Under the pieces are notes generated by a model, which did not search any database, was not told where the DNA came from, and saw nothing but the letters and a program-made list of their open reading frames with translations. A program made the position numbers and the translations under genes. DNA of 16,631 bases from CALGLS01 sp047626155 (GTDB taxonomy: Bacteria; Bacteroidota; Bacteroidia; Chitinophagales; Saprospiraceae). Location of the stretch: assembly GCA_047626155.1 (NCBI GenBank), contig JBLHRR010000132.1:1-16631 (forward strand), given 5' to 3'. Positions 13,560-16,631 of this stretch are shown here, piece by piece. How positions within the stretch are numbered: the first letter of the stretch is position 1; each line of letters opens with the position of its first letter.

Positions 13560-16106
13560 ATGAAGAATTATCCAAAAGGCTTAGTGCAACTTATTGTGCT
13601 ATATCTACTTTCCTACAATCCATCCTATGCTCAGGTATATGATGGTCCTATTTTCCTATTTTCGCAAAGTGATGTTGATAACTTTCGTTCTAATTACGGA
13701 AATGTCAAAAAAGTAACTGGCTCTATCAGAGTTAAGACTGTCAGTAATAGTAGTCCTATTACAAATCTCGATAGTTTGTATGGTTTGGAATACATAGGAG
13801 GAACGCTGGATCTGCGTTTCAATGACGACCTTAGTTCACTAAACGGTTTGCGAAGCCTGGATACTGTAGGTACCAGTATTTTTATTTCAAGAAATCCTTC
13901 ACTGCATAACGTAGATGGATTTGAAGAATTAAAATACATCGGGACTAATCTCGAAATGGCTTATAACGATTCCATTTCTAATCTGGATGGTTTTTCTTCT
14001 CTTAACAGAGTGGAGGGGCAGGTGCTCATTGGTCGAATGAATAAATTACAAAACCTTGACGGGCTCAATAATCTCGGATACATAGGCAGTACTTTCAATC
14101 TGACCTTTCTGCCTTCCATGGCAAATATCAATGGATTATCTAATCTTAATTATATCGAAGGAGGTTTCTTAATAGGACTGGCAGATTCTGTTGATAACGT
14201 AGATGCTTTAATCAATTTAACATCAATCGGTGGATCATTCAATACACTCATGAATGCTAATATTACCAATATTGATGGTTATGGGAATATCAAATCGGCA
14301 ACAAGTATGCGGGTAGATCGAAACGGATCTTTGACGGAATGTTGCGGTGCTTTTTATCTGATTAATACTCCGGGGGCCGTTCTTGGTTCTATATCAGTGG
14401 TTGATAATAATACCGGATGCGAAACTCAAGCTGACATCATTGCCTGTGATGGTGATGGAGATGGCGTGCAAGAATCGCTAGATTGTGATGATACGGATCC
14501 AACTGTATTCCCTGGTGCTACTGAATTATGCGATGGCATAGATAATAATTGTTCTGGATCCATCGATGAAGACGTTCTTTGTTATTGTGAAAGCATTGGA
14601 TTGACCACACAGTACGAATGGATTGAAAGCGTCACTTTAGAAGGGATTAATAATTTATCTGAAAATGATAATGGCTATGGCGATTACACAGATCAGATAG
14701 CTGAATTGGCTACAGGAGAAAGCTATCCTATCACACTAAAGCCTGGTTTTTCAGATGGTTCCTATTGGGAATACTGGAGCGTCTGGATTGACTTCAACCA
14801 AGATGGCATATTTGATGACGAAACAGAACGGGCTTATAATGCAGTATTCTATGATGAAATTAATGGAATAATTCAAATTCCTGCTTCTGCCGAATTAGGG
14901 GAAACCCAGATGCGTATCGCCATGTCTTATAATGGATTTGCTTCTAGTTGTGATAGCATTACTGAAGGAGAAGTAGAGGACTATAAAGTGACCATCAGCT
15001 TTTGTGATAATGTAACAGATGGGGGTCAGATAGGTGATGATGAATTACTTTGTGCAGGGAATATAACACCTACGGCTATTCATAACATTAGTCCTTCATC
15101 AGGAGGGAGCGGAGAAATAGAGTATATGTGGTTAAAGAATACTTCAACAGATGAGCCACCTACCGTAAATAACGAAAATGGTTGGACGGTAATAGAGGGA
15201 GTAACCGATTTAAGTTACGATCCTGGAGACTTGACAGAGACCACCTGGTTCTTAAGATGTTCTCGAAGAGCAGGTTGTAATACTTATGTTGGAGAATCAA
15301 ATATCATTGAAAAACGAGTACAGGAAAGTTGTGATCCATATTGTGAATCTTCTTCTGAGTCTACCAACTTTGAATGGATCAAAAAAGTGAAGATGGGAGA
15401 CATCAATAACAACTCTGGGAATGACGGAGGATATGGCGATTACAGATCCATGAGTACTTATATCTCACCAGGAGAGAGTCACCGTATTCGCTTGAAGCCT
15501 GGTTTTGGATCAGGGGTCTATTATGAATTTTGGACGGTCTGGATTGATTGGAATCAGGACGGAGACTTCGAAGACGATAATGAACTCGCAGCACATGCCA
15601 TACACTACGGACGGGTAACTCGTTACATCAATGTGCCGGAAGATGCAGTATTGGGCACAACTCGAATGCGGGTATCAATGAAATACGGCTACTACGCTTC
15701 AGCTTGTGGCGACTTCGGAGAAGGGGAGGTTGAAGATTATACCTTAGAAGTCGTATCCAGCTCATCAGGTTTAGTGACTAACGATGAAAATGAAGACAAT
15801 GAGGCGGATGCTGATGGACGAGATGGGGAAGAGGATGAATTAAAAATTGATGCGAATGCACTTTCTTTATATCCAAACCCAACGACAGAGGACTTGTACA
15901 TGCGTCTTGCAAACTTTGTTACTGGGACAGCGAATGTTTCGATCTACAACAGCCTTGGTCAGAAAGTAGCAGAGCAGCATATCTCCAGTAGTCCCGAGAA
16001 ACAAATACACTTCGATGTTTCAAACTATGGAGAAGGAATGTATGTATTGACGGTGGAAATAGAAGGGCAGGAGCCAGTGTCGAAACCATTTATGGTGGTG
16101 CATTAA
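13560..16106 (+). CDS. T9SS-exported surface protein: L-domain-like repeats, MopE-like motif, two GEVED domains
   Basis: The 848-residue precursor starts with a signal peptide (cut after ...NPSYAQ, ~25). Residues ~45-275 form about eight repeats of ~24 residues with the pattern NLDGLxNLxYIGGxLxL, resembling receptor L-domain/LRR solenoids. A MopE-like metal-binding motif follows (297-338, DGDGDG...DCDDTDPTVFPGA...DGIDNNCSGSIDED). Two GEVED domains (~342-480 and ~594-732) each start YCES and end in GEVEDY (470-474; 722-726). Each carries a calcium-loop-like segment (DFNQDGIFDD, DWNQDGDFED). A cysteine-containing Ig-like stretch lies between them. An acidic linker (~745-765) leads to a type A T9SS sorting domain (768-848, LYPNPTTEDLY ... 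FMVVH). It should be displayed or released outside the cell, probably for adhesion or polymer binding; no catalytic site is seen. A TATGTTTG box lies upstream and a strong terminator follows. Confidence 0.92.
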   Translation: MKNYPKGLVQLIVLYLLSYNPSYAQVYDGPIFLFSQSDVDNFRSNYGNVKKVTGSIRVKTVSNSSPITNLDSLYGLEYIGGTLDLRFNDDLSSLNGLRSLDTVGTSIFISRNPSLHNVDGFEELKYIGTNLEMAYNDSISNLDGFSSLNRVEGQVLIGRMNKLQNLDGLNNLGYIGSTFNLTFLPSMANINGLSNLNYIEGGFLIGLADSVDNVDALINLTSIGGSFNTLMNANITNIDGYGNIKSATSMRVDRNGSLTECCGAFYLINTPGAVLGSISVVDNNTGCETQADIIACDGDGDGVQESLDCDDTDPTVFPGATELCDGIDNNCSGSIDEDVLCYCESIGLTTQYEWIESVTLEGINNLSENDNGYGDYTDQIAELATGESYPITLKPGFSDGSYWEYWSVWIDFNQDGIFDDETERAYNAVFYDEINGIIQIPASAELGETQMRIAMSYNGFASSCDSITEGEVEDYKVTISFCDNVTDGGQIGDDELLCAGNITPTAIHNISPSSGGSGEIEYMWLKNTSTDEPPTVNNENGWTVIEGVTDLSYDPGDLTETTWFLRCSRRAGCNTYVGESNIIEKRVQESCDPYCESSSESTNFEWIKKVKMGDINNNSGNDGGYGDYRSMSTYISPGESHRIRLKPGFGSGVYYEFWTVWIDWNQDGDFEDDNELAAHAIHYGRVTRYINVPEDAVLGTTRMRVSMKYGYYASACGDFGEGEVEDYTLEVVSSSSGLVTNDENEDNEADADGRDGEEDELKIDANALSLYPNPTTEDLYMRLANFVTGTANVSIYNSLGQKVAEQHISSSPEKQIHFDVSNYGEGMYVLTVEIEGQEPVSKPFMVVH

Positions 16107-16133
16107 GGAATGTAGTCGTCGTTTATATAGTTG

Positions 16134-16173
16134 AAAAAATCGGCTGTACTTGTAAAAGTACAGCCGATTTTTT
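16134..16173 (+). terminator. Strong intrinsic terminator, probably bidirectional
   Basis: AATCGGCTGTACTT (16138-16151) and AAGTACAGCCGATT (16156-16169) pair perfectly with a GTAA loop. Six A precede and six T follow. An outer 7-bp match, TGTAGTC (16111-16117) with GACTACA (16180-16186), could extend it. The symmetrical A/T flanks suit both the surface-protein gene and the converging beta-barrel gene. Confidence 0.93.
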
Positions 16174-16213
16174 ATTGAGGACTACATGTACCTACACAAA
16201 AAAGGGAACTAAG

Positions 16214-16240
16214 GTTGCGCTCGTTGCGCCGTTGCGGTAA
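16214..16240 (-). repeat. Dispersed intergenic repeat, copy 3 (inverted)
   Basis: Read on the minus strand this begins TTACCGCAACGGCGCAACG and continues AGCGCAAC, matching the copy at 9911-9937 at about 24 of 27 positions. It lies between two converging genes. Confidence 0.55.
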
Positions 16241-16274
16241 AAAATACAATTGGCGAAACGCCGATTTTTTTTGC

Positions 16275-16631
16275 TTAAAAAAAGTACCGAAGCCCTATTT
16301 GCATTCCTAAACTAGCCCGCTCTTCTTTTGCGGGACTAGCTTTGGTAGTTGTTGTAAACACCTTGTTGAATCGGAATCCAGGGGAGGCATGTATTTGGAA
16401 AAAATCATTAATGGAATAAGCGGCATTCAAACCAATATAAGGAGTGATACCCACATTGGTTTTATACCATTTGCTTTCATCGGTTGCCAGGTCGTAAATT
16501 TCATCGTCGGGGGTGAAAATATCGCCTTTGCGCTTGAGGTAAACATTGGCATAAATACCTACTTCCAGTCCAAATTTCCAATTGTCATAAGCAAAGTTGT
16601 AATCTAAAATAATGGGGATGTCTACCAAGTG
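16275..16631 (-). CDS. Outer-membrane beta-barrel protein, C-terminal part (5' end outside window)
   Basis: The frame is open to the right window edge and ends at 16275, showing 118 residues. They alternate in the manner of amphipathic beta strands: VDIPIILDYNF, WKFGLEVGIYANVYL, KTNVGITPYIGLNAAYSI, FFQIHASPGFRFNKVF and LGMQIGLRYFF. The closing aromatic residue is the outer-membrane insertion signal of barrel proteins. The pattern 'hxIPhhxxYxF ... GhxxxhxL' fits the small porin/PorT-like barrel families of Bacteroidota. A TTG at 16628 is not taken as a start because the frame continues beyond it. The function cannot be told from this fragment. Confidence 0.8.
   Translation of the reverse strand, partial: HLVDIPIILDYNFAYDNWKFGLEVGIYANVYLKRKGDIFTPDDEIYDLATDESKWYKTNVGITPYIGLNAAYSINDFFQIHASPGFRFNKVFTTTTKASPAKEERASLGMQIGLRYFF

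Noticed and set aside
16252..16268. GGCG-AAA-CGCC hairpin with T8 as a terminator
   Set aside because: The T-run follows on the plus strand, where a much stronger terminator already stands at 16134-16173. On the minus strand no T-run follows directly.
16389..16607. Plus-strand frame at the right end
   Set aside because: It is opposite the beta-barrel gene, which has a clear strand pattern and C-terminal aromatic residue.

Overview
The window looks like chromosomal DNA of a free-living Bacteroidota bacterium, probably close to the Saprospiria (Lewinella/Haliscomenobacter type). The evidence is a 288-residue primary sigma factor without region 1.1, two proteins ending in type IX secretion (T9SS) sorting domains, an M43 cytophagalysin-type protease, a GEVED-domain surface protein, promoter-like TAnnTTTG boxes, and start codons without clear Shine-Dalgarno sequences. 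The phylum call is firm; the finer placement is inference.

Layout. (1) 2-988 (+): 3' part of an AT-rich leucine-rich-repeat gene, cut by the window edge. (2) 2171-1129 (-): a small signal-peptide ORF, then a glycerophosphodiesterase-like gene whose last ~27 codons lie beyond an in-frame TGA. (3) 2315-7399 (+): the housekeeping block rpsO - pnp - rpoD. Each gene has its own hairpin terminator, and pnp and rpoD have long leaders with inverted repeats. (4) 7435-10633 (+): a tandem hairpin repeat, then an OmpA-type lipoprotein, a secreted M43 metalloprotease (28 bp downstream) and a SanA homologue. (5) 11236-13194 (+): an orphan cytoplasmic PAS histidine kinase. (6) 13560-16106 (+): a large T9SS cargo protein with L-domain-like repeats, a MopE-like metal-binding motif and two GEVED domains. 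(7) 16631-16275 (-): the C-terminal part of an outer-membrane beta-barrel protein, cut by the window edge.

How the genes relate. rpsO, pnp and rpoD serve translation, RNA decay and transcription. Most other genes concern the cell envelope: OmpA-like lipoprotein, SanA-type inner-membrane protein, beta-barrel, and two T9SS-exported proteins. No T9SS machinery gene is present.

I see no phage, IS element, CRISPR array, tRNA or rRNA, and no gene cluster that looks like a new defence or biosynthetic system. The unexplained signal is in the intergenic DNA. It holds several large foldback inverted repeats, a short dispersed repeat present three times, a rod-like structured segment after rpoD, and a tandem hairpin repeat before the OmpA gene. 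The stop codon inside the phosphodiesterase gene is the clearest coding anomaly.
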